Assembly: GCA_012521175.1 (NCBI GenBank)
Contig: JAAYMW010000052.1
Span: 1 to 33,953 of the forward strand
Source of the DNA: Candidatus Epulonipiscium sp.
GTDB lineage: Bacteria; Bacillota; Clostridia; Lachnospirales; Defluviitaleaceae
Length of the DNA: 33,953 bases
Direction of reading: 5' to 3'
Shown here: positions 33,842-33,953 of the stretch, piece by piece
Layout of the letters: the number at the start of each line of letters is the position of its first letter
Numbering within the stretch: the first letter of the stretch is position 1
Program-made: the position numbers and the translations under genes
Notes under the pieces: generated by a model
What the model saw: only the letters and a program-made list of their open reading frames with translations
Told to the model about the DNA's origin: nothing
Database searches by the model: none

Positions 33842-33953
33842 GAGGCTACCTCCCTAACTTATAAAAGCAATTTTAAGCCACAAAATACGTATATTTCGAC
33901 TTCAATAAGCTATATTATAAAAGAGAATATGATAAAAATCCATAGGACTTAAG

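Noticed and set aside
1-33953. CRISPR array, tRNA or rRNA genes, prophage or defence cluster
   Set aside because: No regularly spaced repeats, cloverleaf-like segments, phage or nuclease-toxin genes were seen on either strand.

Overview
The window reads as chromosomal DNA of a low-GC, Gram-positive, probably anaerobic member of the Clostridia, possibly Lachnospirales or Defluviitalea-like; that lineage guess is inference. The grounds are AT-rich sequence, strong AGGAGG-type ribosome binding sites, a T-box-controlled hisS-aspS operon, the SCIFF peptide and its radical SAM maturase next to secDF, HemZ, a bifunctional Rel, and a SpoIID-type protein. I see no phage, transposase, CRISPR array, rRNA or tRNA gene.

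Layout. Most genes are on the minus strand. 107-4051: an ABC importer (lipoprotein, ATPase, fused permease) of the Fe3+/phosphonate/sugar-phosphate class, divergent from a phosphohexomutase (4318-5730, plus). 5766-9210: aspS and hisS behind a T-box leader whose specifier and discriminator-reading base both point to tRNA-Asp. 9194-14779: hemZ, a metallo-beta-lactamase-fold hydrolase, dtd, rel and an RluA-type pseudouridine synthase. 14890-17854: apt and recJ. 17982-18350: an S1-domain gene (plus). 18401-22922: secF, secD, scfB, scfA and a TIGR04086-like membrane protein. 23030-23878: a PHP-domain gene (plus). 23919-28020: yajC, tgt, queA, with aroC on the opposite strand between tgt and queA. 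28274-33841: a 48-residue protein, a secreted stalk/PrcB-like protein, an EamA transporter, an HMA-fold protein without its metal cysteines (plus), a frameshifted beta-repeat pseudogene and a SpoIID/LytB protein.

How it fits together. The core is housekeeping: tRNA charging and proofreading (hisS, aspS, dtd), queuosine synthesis (queA, tgt), Sec export (yajC, secD, secF), stringent response (rel), purine salvage (apt) and DNA repair (recJ). The plus-strand genes are each single units, mostly with a recognisable promoter and a hairpin terminator shared with the convergent minus-strand neighbour.

Most worth a second look: a dispersed non-coding repeat family (three copies of about 130-142 bp plus two isolated palindromes) lying just upstream of scfB, tgt and queA, one copy splitting scfA from scfB; the SCIFF ribosomal peptide system itself; the T-box with overlapping GAC and CAU triplets; a Dtd with PNFT in place of the SQFT motif; an HMA-like protein with no CxxC; and a degenerate mini-ORF upstream of aroC that still has a near-perfect Shine-Dalgarno.
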